64,000 nucleotides of DNA from Leptothoe spongobia TAU-MAC 1115 (GTDB taxonomy: Bacteria > Cyanobacteriota > Cyanobacteriia > Phormidesmidales > Phormidesmidaceae), in contig NZ_JADOES010000019.1 of NCBI RefSeq assembly GCF_018739885.1, forward strand, positions 31,385 through 95,384, read 5' to 3'. The position numbers and the translations under genes were made by a program. This document shows, in pieces, positions 36,249 through 45,088 of this stretch. How positions within the stretch are numbered: position 1 is the first letter of the stretch; each line of letters begins with the position of its first letter. The notes under the pieces are model-generated. The model saw only the letters and a program-made list of their open reading frames with translations, did not search any database and was not told the origin of the DNA.

Positions 36249-36742
36249 TTTTCTTATAGATACAGGATGGGGGAAGCCTATATCAGTAAAAAGGAACTTT
36301 ATAACTATAGAATTCCCGTAGAATTTCCTAAATCCAGAAATTTTGATTAGCCCCGTTCATACTAATGACAGTTATTTGTCAGACGGTATCATTTGTAACC
36401 GTTTTCTTATAGGACTGTAGAGAGGCTGCATTTAGCTCAGGCATTGGTAGGTTTAGGCTGTAGTGAATTGTTGACGATAGCAGTGTATTTGTTCACACAA
36501 CAATGAAAGTTTGATGAAGTAAATCAGGCTTCAAGGGGTATCTTTCGCTATTGGTTGAAAGTATATATTTTTGAAAATTTACCTGCTTAGTATACGGAAA
36601 CTGGTGGATGAAAGATGAAGTTACCTACTTTTGTAGCCGTGAGCCAAACTTAGCAATGTCGATGCTGACTCAGTTAATGATGGAGAATATGATCTGCATC
36701 TTCCTCACACATTAAGAGCTTTCGTCAGACTTGGACAGTTCG
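36249..36742. other. Gene-free region between the small membrane protein and lexA
   Basis: About 490 bp, A/T-rich. No open frame with recognisable family, no strong hairpin and no terminator with a T-run seen on either strand. Confidence 0.4.
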
Positions 36743-37384
36743 TTAAGCTAGGACCGCTGACTGCCAATGAGTAAAAATGTGGGTGCCCTGTACTCGCAAA
36801 TTGTTGGCTTCTAGATCAAAGATCATCGGTTCATACTTGGGGTTAGCTGCTTCCAGGACTACAATTGACTCCTTTTGAAAAAAGTGCTTAAGGGTAGCAC
36901 CCTGGCCCTCTACATATACAGCGACAATTTCTCCAGGTTTAGGCCGATAATCATCGTTTACTGGTCGGATCCCCACATAGGCTCCATCGGGAATACCCGC
37001 ACCCACCATACTGTCCCCTGAAATTTTTAGTACATAGTCATTTTGCTTACGCCCGCTGTACTCAATATTAAGGCGTTCATGATCTTCGGTAGCTGGTTCG
37101 TGGCAATAGCCAGCAGCAATCTCTCCGCGAATTGGCAGTCCGTCTGGCTGATTACCATAGAACATGTCGACGGCTTCAAAATTAACGAGCTTAATACTAC
37201 GAGATGTCCGTTTGCGACGGGTGATGTACTGATTACTCTCTAGCCATTTCAGACTATTCTGAATGCTGCCGTGGGAGCGCTCAGTACCTGTGATAATTTC
37301 TCGCACAGTGGGGCTGTTCTGATGTTTGCGCCAGTACGCCTCGATGAAACTTAGTACAGTTCCGTGGGGTTTACGAACAGCCAT
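36743..37384 (-). CDS. lexA: LexA-type transcriptional repressor
   Basis: 213 residues. The N-terminal winged helix-turn-helix (1-66; NSPTVREIITGTERSHGSIQ) binds DNA; the S24 peptidase domain holds the self-cleavage Ala91-Gly92 bond in GEIAAGYC, the nucleophile Ser125 in ISGDSMVGAGI and Lys166 in GATLKHFF. All three needed for RecA-stimulated autocleavage are present. In cyanobacteria LexA may regulate SOS or other genes, so targets cannot be assumed. Monocistronic, with a palindrome just upstream. Confidence 0.92.
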   Translation of the reverse strand: MAVRKPHGTVLSFIEAYWRKHQNSPTVREIITGTERSHGSIQNSLKWLESNQYITRRKRTSRSIKLVNFEAVDMFYGNQPDGLPIRGEIAAGYCHEPATEDHERLNIEYSGRKQNDYVLKISGDSMVGAGIPDGAYVGIRPVNDDYRPKPGEIVAVYVEGQGATLKHFFQKESIVVLEAANPKYEPMIFDLEANNLRVQGTHIFTHWQSAVLA

Positions 37385-37414
37385 GGGTCAACTCTATTTA
37401 GGACATATGTATCA

Positions 37415-37430
37415 TAGTTCAAAAGAACTA
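37415..37430 (-). promoter_or_regulatory. Candidate lexA operator (inverted repeat)
   Basis: TAGTTCAAAAGAACTA: AGTTC and GAACT are perfect inverted arms with a 4-nt spacer, 31 bp upstream of the lexA start codon. Position and symmetry suit an autoregulatory site, but it does not match the reported cyanobacterial LexA box exactly. The rest of 37431-37855 shows no gene. Confidence 0.4.
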
Positions 37431-37855
37431 AAAATGCCTAGGGGTTGCAAAAAAACGAGGACTGTAAATTGGCTGATAGTTTATCTTGATCATCTCCATG
37501 AACGCGCGAGAATATCGCAGCTGTCGCTGTAGTTCTGGACATGAGAGAGAGAATATTGTGATGGCATCATTTCTCTGAAATGCCTGAAGTTGGGCGTTCG
37601 ACAACAGTAAAAATAGCCAGTCGATGTTGATTTAAGAGATGACCTCACCAATTAGACACCTATTATTTCCAGTGTCAAGACACTTTGTAACTGTATTTCA
37701 ACAAATATCCTAATGTGTGAGGACATTTTTTAACTTTAGGTTCTTACGTTAAACTTCCGCAAAAATGCCGATGCATTGAAGCATTATTACGAATATTTAA
37801 ACTCTTTCTGAAGACTGACGTGCTCCCCATAGCGTAGAGCAGGGAATAGCTCCCG

Positions 37856-38854
37856 GTGTTTTTCACGATGTCTATGCCTGCTATCGATGTTCATAACTTG
37901 ACTAAGGTTTATCCAGTCGCCATTAAGCAGCCTGGATTGGCGGGAACATTGCGTCATTTTTTCCGGCGGCAATATCGTCAGGTAAAGGCGGTGAATGATG
38001 TGTCGTTTTCCATAGGGGCAGGGGAAGTTGTTGGATTTTTAGGCCCCAATGGAGCGGGTAAAACTACCACGTTAAAAATGCTGACCGGTTTAATTTATCC
38101 GTCCTCCGGCCAGGTCAGTGTGGCAGGACATACACCGTTCCAGCGGCAGCGCTCATTTTTGGAGCAGATTACTCTGGTCATGGGACAAAAACAGCAGTTG
38201 ATCTGGGATTTACCCACCTTAGATTCACTGCGGATTAACGGAGCCATTTATGACCTTTCTGCTCAGGAGTTACGGGATCGGATCCATGAGCTAGCCGATA
38301 TGCTGGATCTGACCGAGAAGCTTACTCAGCCCGTACGTAAGTTATCCCTTGGCGAGCGGATGAAGGCAGAAATGTTGGCAGCCTTAATACATCGACCCAA
38401 GGTTTTATTTCTCGATGAGCCGACCCTGGGTCTGGATGTTAATGCCCAGATGGCCGTCCGGAAATTTCTTCAAATTTACAATCAGCGTTATCAAGCCACC
38501 ATTGTGTTAACCAGTCACTATATGGCGGATATTACGGCATTGTGCGATCGCGTGTTGCTGATCTATCAAGGAACATTGATTTATGACGGGTCTTTAAACA
38601 ATCTGGTAGAACAATTTGCGCCCTATCGTGAAGTCACGGCTGAATTTGCCCAAGAAGTTCCCGCTGCCGCTTTAGAACCCTATGGTGAAATTCAATCCAT
38701 TGATGGCTGTAAAGTCGTGTTGCTAGTAAGGCGAGAAGACCTTACCAAAATAGTGTCCCAGGCATTGGCACAATTACCCGTGCATGACCTGACAGTAACC
38801 GACCCCCCGATCGAAGATGTGATTGGCAAAGTCTTTGATGCAGGAATCGTTTAA
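37856..38854 (+). CDS. ABC transporter ATP-binding protein (ABC-2 type, orphan)
   Basis: 332 residues from GTG 37856, which has AGGGA ten bases upstream; ATG 37868 or 37874 are alternatives. Walker A GFLGPNGAGKTTTLKML, Q-loop VMGQKQQLIWDLP, signature KLSLGERMKAEMLAALI, Walker B VLFLDEPTLGLD, H-loop VLTSHYMADI. The insertion before Walker A (LRHFFRRQYRQVKAVNDVSF) is typical of ATPases paired with DUF990/ABC-2 permeases. No permease lies next to it, so the partner must be elsewhere. Confidence 0.92.
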   Translation: MFFTMSMPAIDVHNLTKVYPVAIKQPGLAGTLRHFFRRQYRQVKAVNDVSFSIGAGEVVGFLGPNGAGKTTTLKMLTGLIYPSSGQVSVAGHTPFQRQRSFLEQITLVMGQKQQLIWDLPTLDSLRINGAIYDLSAQELRDRIHELADMLDLTEKLTQPVRKLSLGERMKAEMLAALIHRPKVLFLDEPTLGLDVNAQMAVRKFLQIYNQRYQATIVLTSHYMADITALCDRVLLIYQGTLIYDGSLNNLVEQFAPYREVTAEFAQEVPAAALEPYGEIQSIDGCKVVLLVRREDLTKIVSQALAQLPVHDLTVTDPPIEDVIGKVFDAGIV

Positions 38855-38941
38855 CTGTTGTTTCATGGGTATACCCCCATACAACAACAACAGTGGTTGA
38901 CTATGAGTGGTCTCACCCCTTAAATAATTGTTCCTTGATAA

Positions 38942-39529
38942 CTAACCACCCATACTGATGAAGGGTGTTCCCCAAAACCTCCAATTTTCTTTGTTAAATG
39001 GTGAGCGCCACTTATAGATCAAGGCCGATTCTACCTTTTGACGGGGGCGTCGCTCAGCGGGAGCATGACGCCAAAAGGCTATCCCCAACTGACTTTCTAG
39101 ATTGTGATGATAATGGGCTTGACGATAGTTCATCAAGTAGCGTTTGCAATCATGTTCCCCTTTCCAACGCTGATTTGATTTTACTGTTTCACCCACGTAC
39201 AACAGCAATTCGCTGTGGTAATCAATTACAAAATAAAGAGCCGCTATCCCCACATCACTATATTGCCAACGCCAAAATTCCGTATTTTGTTGAGGTAACG
39301 CAAAGGGATCAATTTCATCAGCAGGATCACCGCTCTGTTCAAACAGGCAAGCTTGTTGCATGATTGGTGCCGTTTTTACGGACATCTGAAATGTAGCAAC
39401 TTTACATTTCCACTCAGTGACCTCCTGCTGACTCAGGGGCGTTTGAGGCTGCAAATTCTCAAACCGAGACTGGCTGACAGCTTGTTGAGCCGCCTCACTG
39501 AGCAGGGATGTTTGTTTACGTGTACCCAT
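38942..39529 (-). CDS. GIY-YIG nuclease-like protein
   Basis: 195 residues. The C-terminal half fits a GIY-YIG fold: ALYFVIDYHSELLLYVGET supplies the two Tyr-containing strands, followed by a conserved-looking Arg (NQRWKGEHDC), Glu in KVESALIYKWRSPFNKEN and the Asn. The N-terminal 90 residues are rich in Gln and have no known motif. Probably a stand-alone nuclease domain of unknown role. Convergent with the ABC ATPase. Confidence 0.7.
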   Translation of the reverse strand: MGTRKQTSLLSEAAQQAVSQSRFENLQPQTPLSQQEVTEWKCKVATFQMSVKTAPIMQQACLFEQSGDPADEIDPFALPQQNTEFWRWQYSDVGIAALYFVIDYHSELLLYVGETVKSNQRWKGEHDCKRYLMNYRQAHYHHNLESQLGIAFWRHAPAERRPRQKVESALIYKWRSPFNKENWRFWGTPFISMGG

Positions 39530-40066
39530 GGTAAGGATTCCAGGAATGACGCTAGATGTGGGGGTATCATCATTCTAAATAAAGATGATACCTCTCTATC
39601 TAGCATCAAGAATACATGCTTTACAACTGTCATTACAGATGTAAAAGCAGGTTTTGTCAGGAATGGAACCGTCAGGCATTGTAGTTATAGATATTCTCAG
39701 ACCGGCGTCATGTTCTAAGTGATGACACTCCCCAAGGGATGCTGTAAAAATGACTAGGAATTATGAAGAAAATTACCGAGTCTGGGGTCTAGTTTGTATT
39801 GATTCTGTGGACAATACTCTTTCTTAGGTTAGATTTTGTTGTTGTTACTTAGAATTAAATACAGCAGAGGGCGGCTACCGCATAAATGCTGAGTTGCACT
39901 GGCGATAAATGCGAGTGGTATTAGTAACTGCTTAATGTTTATTCGTTATGCTGACGAAGCCAATATATATAGATGGATAGATAGATAACCCGTCTGATGG
40001 AACTTCTGGGCAATTTAAAGTTGCCGATTATTCTGACAGCCTGTTGTAAGTATTGCTATTAGATTT
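39530..40066. other. Intergenic region with a stem-loop
   Basis: No gene supported. GGTATCATC (39563-39571) pairs perfectly with GATGATACC (39584-39592), about 34 bp upstream of the GIY-YIG start, so it may lie in that gene's promoter or leader. A short GATA-rich run occurs at about 39968-39988. The promoter of the STAS-transferase gene should lie in the right half. Confidence 0.4.
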
Positions 40067-41056
40067 ATGGTCGATAGTGTTAAGACGTCTTCTCCTGCGT
40101 CAGCCCTAGTCCAATCGGAGTTTCAAACTATACAGCTACCTGTCAGCGTAGCTGTGGTCGAGGCGACAGCATTCAAACAGCAGTGCCAAACTCTTTTTGC
40201 TGAGCATTCTGATTTATCTGAGCTGGTTCTAGATTTTGCAGAAACCCGCTTTATTGACAGCAGCGGTATCGGTGCACTTGTGATTTGTCATCGCTTAAGT
40301 GCTGCTAACGGCTCAAAGTTACGGCTGATCAACGTGCCACCTCAAGTTATGATGGTGCTCTCTCTGACCGAGCTAGATAAGGTGTTTGACATTACCTTAT
40401 CTACTCTTGAAAAGAACAGTGCAGAGGATCAGGTTTTACCTGAAACTCATCCGTCAGTGAATTCCAAGGCAAAGCGTGCCCTTGATATTGCAGGAGCCTT
40501 GGTAGGCATATTTTTAACTGCTTTAATATATGTGCCAGTGGCTATCATCATTCAGCTGGATGATGGTGGTCCTGTATTCTTTGCTCAGACCCGCTGCTCT
40601 TGGTTAGGTCGACGGTTTAGAATCTGGAAGTTCCGCTCCATGGTGACGAATGCCGAAGCTCGGAAGAACGAGGTCGCTAATCAGGTAGAAGGTCCTCTAT
40701 TTAAGAACGAAAACGATCCTCGCATTACTAAAATTGGTGCATTTTTGCGTAAAACCAGTTTGGATGAATTTCCCCAGTTTTGGAATGTTCTGAAGGGTGA
40801 CATGAGTCTGGTAGGGACTCGACCTCCTACTCCAGACGAAATTGATCAGTATGAAGTAGGTGCATGGCAGCGACTTAATGTGAAGCCAGGTATGACCGGC
40901 GAATGGCAGGTTAATGGCCGATCTAGCATCACTAAGTTTGAGGATGTGATTAAGTTGGACTTGCGCTACCAGGAAAACTGGAGCTTCTTCTATGACATCA
41001 AACTGATTATCAAAACGGTACTAGTGCTCTTTAGCAAAGATTCTGGTGCTCACTAA
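40067..41056 (+). CDS. STAS domain-bacterial sugar transferase fusion
   Basis: 329 residues. Residues 20-115 form a STAS/anti-sigma-antagonist domain with LVLDFAETRFIDSSGIGAL; Ser65/Ser66 occupy the phosphorylation site of SpoIIAA-like proteins. Residues 130-329 are a membrane-anchored phosphoglycosyl transferase (one hydrophobic segment, VGIFLTALIYVPVAIIIQL) with FRIWKFRSM, DPRITKIGAFLRKTSLDE, KGDMSLVGTRPP and VKPGMTGEWQVNGRS. That enzyme loads the first sugar phosphate onto undecaprenyl phosphate in exopolysaccharide synthesis. The fusion suggests phosphorylation-dependent control. Confidence 0.92.
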   Translation: MVDSVKTSSPASALVQSEFQTIQLPVSVAVVEATAFKQQCQTLFAEHSDLSELVLDFAETRFIDSSGIGALVICHRLSAANGSKLRLINVPPQVMMVLSLTELDKVFDITLSTLEKNSAEDQVLPETHPSVNSKAKRALDIAGALVGIFLTALIYVPVAIIIQLDDGGPVFFAQTRCSWLGRRFRIWKFRSMVTNAEARKNEVANQVEGPLFKNENDPRITKIGAFLRKTSLDEFPQFWNVLKGDMSLVGTRPPTPDEIDQYEVGAWQRLNVKPGMTGEWQVNGRSSITKFEDVIKLDLRYQENWSFFYDIKLIIKTVLVLFSKDSGAH

Positions 41057-41220
41057 AGCCTTTGATATAAAAAAGATAAGAACTGAATTGGATCATATTT
41101 GTCAGGTTCGTTGGAATAATAGAAATTCCTCAAAGCCTTAAGTTATAAGGTTCTCCTGCCCCTCAATCAATGAATATATCTGTTGATGAATACATCCGTT
41201 GATTGTTATAAGCATAAATA

Positions 41221-41253
41221 AAAGGGTGATGCTAAAAAGCATCACCCTTTTTT
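41221..41253 (+). terminator. Strong terminator after the STAS-transferase gene
   Basis: A 13-bp perfect stem AAAGGGTGATGCT (41221-41233) with 41238-41250, a 4-nt A loop and a T-run. A-rich 5' flank makes it usable in both directions, so it may also serve the convergent BON-like gene. Confidence 0.88.
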
Positions 41254-41315
41254 ATTGGGTATTTATTTGGTAGCGTTGCCGCTCCTAGTTGCCACAAGCC
41301 TTAACTGCAGATGGT

Positions 41316-41711
41316 TTAACCAACTTCTACTTGACTAGTATCAACTGCTGTAGCGCCCTCAACGTCTTTAGCAACGGTAACCATCTTATCGAGAATGGCC
41401 TGACTAGGGACTTTGCCCTTAAGGACAACCTTACTAGTAAGCTGAGCTACCCAAAGAGTTTCAACATCATCTAAATCAGACTCTTCATCAAAGGCGAGGG
41501 TAACGCGCTTGGCTAGGCCACTTTCATCAAATTCGCCAGTCAGGCCAATTTTGCAAGCGGGAATATCGTCGTTGTCTGTGGCGACGGTAGTGTTAGCGGC
41601 AGCCGCTGTGGGCGAGGGTACCGTCTTCTTCTTGGCACCGGGACGACGGCCAGCTTTGGTGCTGGCACCTGCAGGCTTGTCCTGCTTGAAAATACGTTTT
41701 AGAAAACCCAT
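41316..41711 (-). CDS. BON-like domain cyanobacterial protein
   Basis: 131 residues. A basic N-terminus (FLKRIFKQ, AGRRPGAKKKTVPSP) leads to a Thr/Ala linker and a compact C-terminal domain of about 75 residues: RVTLAFDEESDLDDVETLWV, SKVVLKGKVPSQAILDKMVT and VEGATAVDTSQVEV. The strand-helix pattern V-x-L-x-G-x-V then DKMVTVAKDVEGATAVD matches a BON domain, which binds phospholipid or peptides. No signal peptide. Role unknown. Confidence 0.75.
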   Translation of the reverse strand: MGFLKRIFKQDKPAGASTKAGRRPGAKKKTVPSPTAAAANTTVATDNDDIPACKIGLTGEFDESGLAKRVTLAFDEESDLDDVETLWVAQLTSKVVLKGKVPSQAILDKMVTVAKDVEGATAVDTSQVEVG

Positions 41712-41877
41712 GAAAATTTCCTAGGTGAATACCACAAGTGAATAGGGCAAATGCCTCACAATGACTATACCGGTCGACTTCTGATCCTATGCACTTCTTC
41801 AGATTCAAATAACGTTAATGACGTTTAATGGCGTATTTTTCTGCGCTGGATGTCAGATTTTCTGAATTAAACCTTGG

Positions 41878-41935
41878 CCACGTCCAGAACGGTCGTTTTA
41901 CCGTGGGAGAAACTACAGGTTTCAACCTGGACGTG
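41878..41935. promoter_or_regulatory. Candidate three-way-junction RNA or palindromic regulatory element
   Basis: CACGTCCAG (41879-41887) pairs perfectly with CTGGACGTG (41927-41935). Inside are two further perfect hairpins: ACGGT/ACCGT (41889-41893, 41900-41904) and GAAAC/GTTTC (41909-41913, 41919-41923). CCACG (41878-41882) can alternatively pair with CGTGG (41902-41906), excluding the outer helix, as in a switch. It lies 80 bp upstream of the DUF389 start and between divergent genes, so either strand could carry it. Confidence 0.5.
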
Positions 41936-42015
41936 ATTTAAGTAATTGCCACAGTCCGTAATCATCAAACTGCGCATTGAAGGAAATTGCTATAGTCTGA
42001 ACACGGTTGCACAAG

Positions 42016-43071
42016 ATGTTTTCGACAGGGCAAACCATGGTACGAGACGGGTTGCAAACGGTAACGAATCGCTATTTTGGTGGGCGGCGGGTATCGCCCA
42101 TGGCGCTAAAACATATGCGCGATAGCTTGATGGATGATTCGGAACTCAACCGTGATTACATCGTGATGACGATTGGTGCCTGTATTATCGCAACATTGGG
42201 CCTCCTTTCTAATAGTGCAGCGGTCATTATTGGGGCGATGCTAGTAGCGCCACTAATGTTACCGATTCGTGGCATGGCCTTTGGTTTTTTGGAAGGCGAT
42301 ATTGAGCTACTTAAGGAGGGCGCTAAGGCGCTGGGTGTGGGAACAGCAATTGCGATCGCATTGTCCACTGCCCTCGGTCTGATGCTGGGTCTATCGGAAT
42401 ATGGCTCAGAAGTCTGGGCCCGTTCGGAACCGACGCTACTCGATCTGGGCATTGCGATTACGGCAGGCGGCATTAGTGGATTTGCTAAGGTGCAGCCCAA
42501 GATTTCGAATACGCTTTCGGGAACTGCGATCGCAGTTGCCCTGATGCCACCCGTCTGTGTGATTGGGTTAGGTATGGCTCAAGGAAAGATAGGCTTGAGC
42601 TGGGGGGCAACACTACTCTACTTGACTAATTTAATTGGCATTACCCTGTCCTGTATGCTGGCCTTTTGGCTGACGGGGTATGCACCGTTTCAGAAAGCTC
42701 GAAAATCATTACGGTTTGCGTTGATTTTTACAGCAGCGTTGATTGTGCCATTGGCGATTAGCTTAATAGAATTGGTGCGGCAGAATCGGGCGGAGGATAG
42801 TGTACGGGATGCATTAGTCAATGGTACGGTGACATTTCAGCGATTAGAGTTGATCGATAGTGATATTGATTGGTTGGCGACTCCACCGGAGGTAAGGCTA
42901 ACGGTTTATAGTGTTGAACCGGTCACGCCGACACAGGTAGGATTACTTGAGGATTATGTAGCTGCTCGCATGAAGCGCCCGTTTAAGTTGATTTTTGAAG
43001 TGAGCGAAGTACAAGAAGTCACACGACAAGAAGTACAACCTGCCAGTGGTGAACCCATCAGCGAGGAGTAG
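42016..43071 (+). CDS. DUF389 family membrane protein
   Basis: About 351 residues. The DUF389 core is plain: ELNRDYIVMTIGACIIATLG, SNSAAVIIGAMLVAPLMLPI, GITAGGISGFAKVQPKISNT-like segment (AITAGGISGFAKVQP) and GTAIAVALMPPVCVIGLGMA. Six or seven helices, then a soluble C-terminal domain of about 90 residues rich in Glu. Function of the family is not known. A TTG at 42007 would add three residues; ATG 42016 is preferred. Confidence 0.88.
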   Translation: MFSTGQTMVRDGLQTVTNRYFGGRRVSPMALKHMRDSLMDDSELNRDYIVMTIGACIIATLGLLSNSAAVIIGAMLVAPLMLPIRGMAFGFLEGDIELLKEGAKALGVGTAIAIALSTALGLMLGLSEYGSEVWARSEPTLLDLGIAITAGGISGFAKVQPKISNTLSGTAIAVALMPPVCVIGLGMAQGKIGLSWGATLLYLTNLIGITLSCMLAFWLTGYAPFQKARKSLRFALIFTAALIVPLAISLIELVRQNRAEDSVRDALVNGTVTFQRLELIDSDIDWLATPPEVRLTVYSVEPVTPTQVGLLEDYVAARMKRPFKLIFEVSEVQEVTRQEVQPASGEPISEE

Positions 43072-43230
43072 GGGACACTCTAGAAGAATAGACAAGACAA
43101 TAGAATGACCTAAAAAGAGAGAATCTGATATAACTTATCCCCTCCTTCAAGGGGGTTCCACAGAATCCCTACGGACACTGAGTGTTGATTTTGGGTATCC
43201 GCGTAAGCCGGGAAATTCTGATCAAGTCAG

Positions 43231-43302
43231 GAAGTTAGTGGTTCGTGGTTGGTCGTTAGTCCCTGACTGGAGTTTAACGACTAACTACCAACTACTATCT
43301 TC
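43231..43302. repeat. Imperfect inverted repeat of heptamer-like units
   Basis: The left arm (43231-43261) is built of degenerate units TTAGTGG, TTCGTGG, TTGGTCG; the right arm (43279-43302) is GACTAACTACCAACTACTATC. Arms pair imperfectly around a 17-nt loop. Resembles cyanobacterial short tandem repeats or a MITE end. No gene in 43072-43380. Confidence 0.45.
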
Positions 43303-43380
43303 CAGAAAACGTCCCGCATTAAGTTGATACCCTTGACTTTAATAAAAACAGTCTGGAACCTGCATCAGACTTATAGCGGC

Positions 43381-43884
43381 TCATTCAGGTAAGTCTGCTA
43401 GGCTGCATCCGGCAGGGCTGACATCTCTAATTCCAGCCTTTGAACCTTGAGACGTCCGATCAAGACGTAGGTCGCACCTGGCGATTTGCGTTCGTCCTTC
43501 GTGGCCATGTACTCGTTCAACCATGGCTACATTCTCGTACCAAAATGTAGAGCCATGCTGATCTAGCCAGTGAAGCATCGCTAACCTGTCGAACTCAAAG
43601 CCGACGGCCACTAAGCCTGTGCCACTGATGCCGCTCCAATCCTCATTACGTTGCAAATAAAACGTTCTAGAACAGGCCTCTGCCGTCAGGGACGAGGCTA
43701 CTTGCTTGACAATGCGTCCAGAGCGTTTGGCCTGCATCCCCTTAAATCTCTCAAAGCTAGGAAATACGCCATGGCTGTGGCAAAGTCCATGCCAGCACAG
43801 GGCAAATTGACCTGATGGCAGAGTCACACCCTCTGCAATAGTTTTATCATTCTGGAACACTTGAAAATAATCCAAATGCTGCAT
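43381..43884 (-). CDS. Hypothetical protein of unknown function
   Basis: 167 residues from ATG 43884, which has GGAG about 12 bases upstream; in-frame ATGs at 43947 and 43908 would add 21 or 13 residues. Sequence includes YFQVFQNDKTIAEGVTLPSG, FPSFERFKGMQAKRSGRIVK and FYLQRNEDWSGISG. No signal peptide, no membrane helix and no family recognised. Rich in Gly, His and Cys. Coding status rests on frame length alone. Confidence 0.45.
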   Translation of the reverse strand: MQHLDYFQVFQNDKTIAEGVTLPSGQFALCWHGLCHSHGVFPSFERFKGMQAKRSGRIVKQVASSLTAEACSRTFYLQRNEDWSGISGTGLVAVGFEFDRLAMLHWLDQHGSTFWYENVAMVERVHGHEGRTQIARCDLRLDRTSQGSKAGIRDVSPAGCSLADLPE

Positions 43885-43998
43885 AGGTATATTGCACTCC
43901 GCACTCATGTCAGACCGAAATGAGGTAATCAACTCTAAATCCCCCACTGTTCGCTACAAGGTGCCCCAAAAGTGCCATAACATAACAACTTGATATGA

Positions 43999-44130
43999 AT
44001 CGCAGTTTCAAGGCAATCCATCCCCCTTCGCCTTGACGATATCGATGATTGGGTGGCCAAGGAACAGAAAGAAAATCTGTTATTTTTTGAAGATCTTCAG
44101 AACAGAATTTCTGAGATGGCACCAAAATAA
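43999..44130 (+). other. Possible gene fragment or small ORF
   Basis: A frame open after TGA 43996 reads IPLRLDDIDDWVAKEQKENL then LFFEDLQNRISEMAPK and TAA. The hydrophilic, helix-like composition looks coding, but no good start codon or family is evident. Could be the tail of a decayed gene. The rest of 43885-44322 shows only a terminator. Confidence 0.25.
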
Positions 44131-44165
44131 AACGGCGCAGCCATTGAAAGTCCTAGCTACGCCGT
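44121..44165 (-). terminator. Rho-independent terminator downstream of HU
   Basis: Read on the minus strand: ACGGCGTAGC pairs with GCTGCGCCGT (one G-U pair), followed by TTTTATTTT. It lies about 160 bp after the HU stop codon and is the first terminator in that direction. Confidence 0.65.
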
Positions 44166-44322
44166 ATTAACTGAAGCTTTGGTCTAAACCCAAAGGCTTT
44201 GAGCTACATCGAAAAAATTATCGCTGCTAATTTAGCTGATAAACCTGTAGGTAACAGCCGTGGTTGGCCTGTACCCCATAGCTTTATTGATACCGAGAAT
44301 CGGCAGCGCCCAAAATCTAATC

Positions 44323-44598
44323 TTAAGCAGCCACCTTTTCCTTGAATGCCTTACCTGCAGAGAATGCAGGTACTGTCGTTGCTGGGATTGTCATAGTCTC
44401 ACCGGTCTTGGGATTGCGACCTTCTCGCTGTTTGCGATCGCGAGGTTCAAAGCTACCGAACCCCACTAAGGTCACCTTATCGCCACTGGAAACAGCCTCC
44501 ATAATGGACTCAATGGTTGCAGATACCACAGCATCCGCAACTTTCTTCGAAACACCGGCCTTTTCAGCTACCGTATCTAGCAGTTCACCTTTGTTCAT
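44323..44598 (-). CDS. hup: HU family DNA-binding protein
   Basis: 91 residues from ATG 44598 (MNKGELLDTVAEKAGVSKKV), the canonical HU length; ATG 44613 would add five. Signature GSFEPRDRKQREGRNPKTGE with the DNA-intercalating Pro in NPKTGETMTIPAT. Histone-like nucleoid protein that bends DNA. Single gene. Confidence 0.96.
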   Translation of the reverse strand: MNKGELLDTVAEKAGVSKKVADAVVSATIESIMEAVSSGDKVTLVGFGSFEPRDRKQREGRNPKTGETMTIPATTVPAFSAGKAFKEKVAA

Positions 44599-44741
44599 AG
44601 CAAGAGAAATCAATACTTCCAGGTATTTTTAGCACAGGTCCAAATAGGACGCAAGTACTAAATCCAGTAAAACGACCGTAACGTGGTAGTTTCCGCATCA
44701 CGAACACTGGATTTCTTTAAACTGAGCCTACATTAGCTCAA

Positions 44742-44969
44742 TTAAACCGGTGTTTTCTGTAAATCAGGTTTTTCTTCAGGTAATATTGCCCCCTCCACTG
44801 GGCACACCTGCAGACAAATCCCGCAATCGATACACACATCGAAGTCAATCCAGTACCAGTCAGTGCCTTTCTTATTTTTCTTGGGACCCTCGTGAATACA
44901 AGCCACAGGGCACGCATCGACGCAATCAGCCACGCCTTCACAAACGTCGGTAACTATAGAGTGAGCCAC
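44742..44969 (-). CDS. Bacterial-type 4Fe-4S ferredoxin
   Basis: 75 residues with two iron-sulfur binding motifs. The second is classical, CIDCGICLQVCP. The first, CEGVADCVDACPVACI, has a longer spacing (C-x5-C-x3-C-x3-C), as in 7Fe/8Fe ferredoxins. The insert EGPKKNKKGTDWYWIDFDVC is typical of the cyanobacterial form. Soluble low-potential electron carrier. Partner unknown. Confidence 0.92.
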   Translation of the reverse strand: MAHSIVTDVCEGVADCVDACPVACIHEGPKKNKKGTDWYWIDFDVCIDCGICLQVCPVEGAILPEEKPDLQKTPV

Positions 44970-45088
44970 GGCTCTCCTTAGGGTAAATGTTCGTCAAAAC
45001 GTATATTCGCCAGGGTTAAGAACCTAAGAGATATACGGAGAAATGGTTACATTTGTTTATCTTAAAGGGCGATCGAGGGCGTTGCTGC

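Noticed and set aside
39353..39718. 121-residue plus-strand frame over the GIY-YIG gene start
   Set aside because: Antisense to a better-supported gene and continues into a spacer with a stem-loop.
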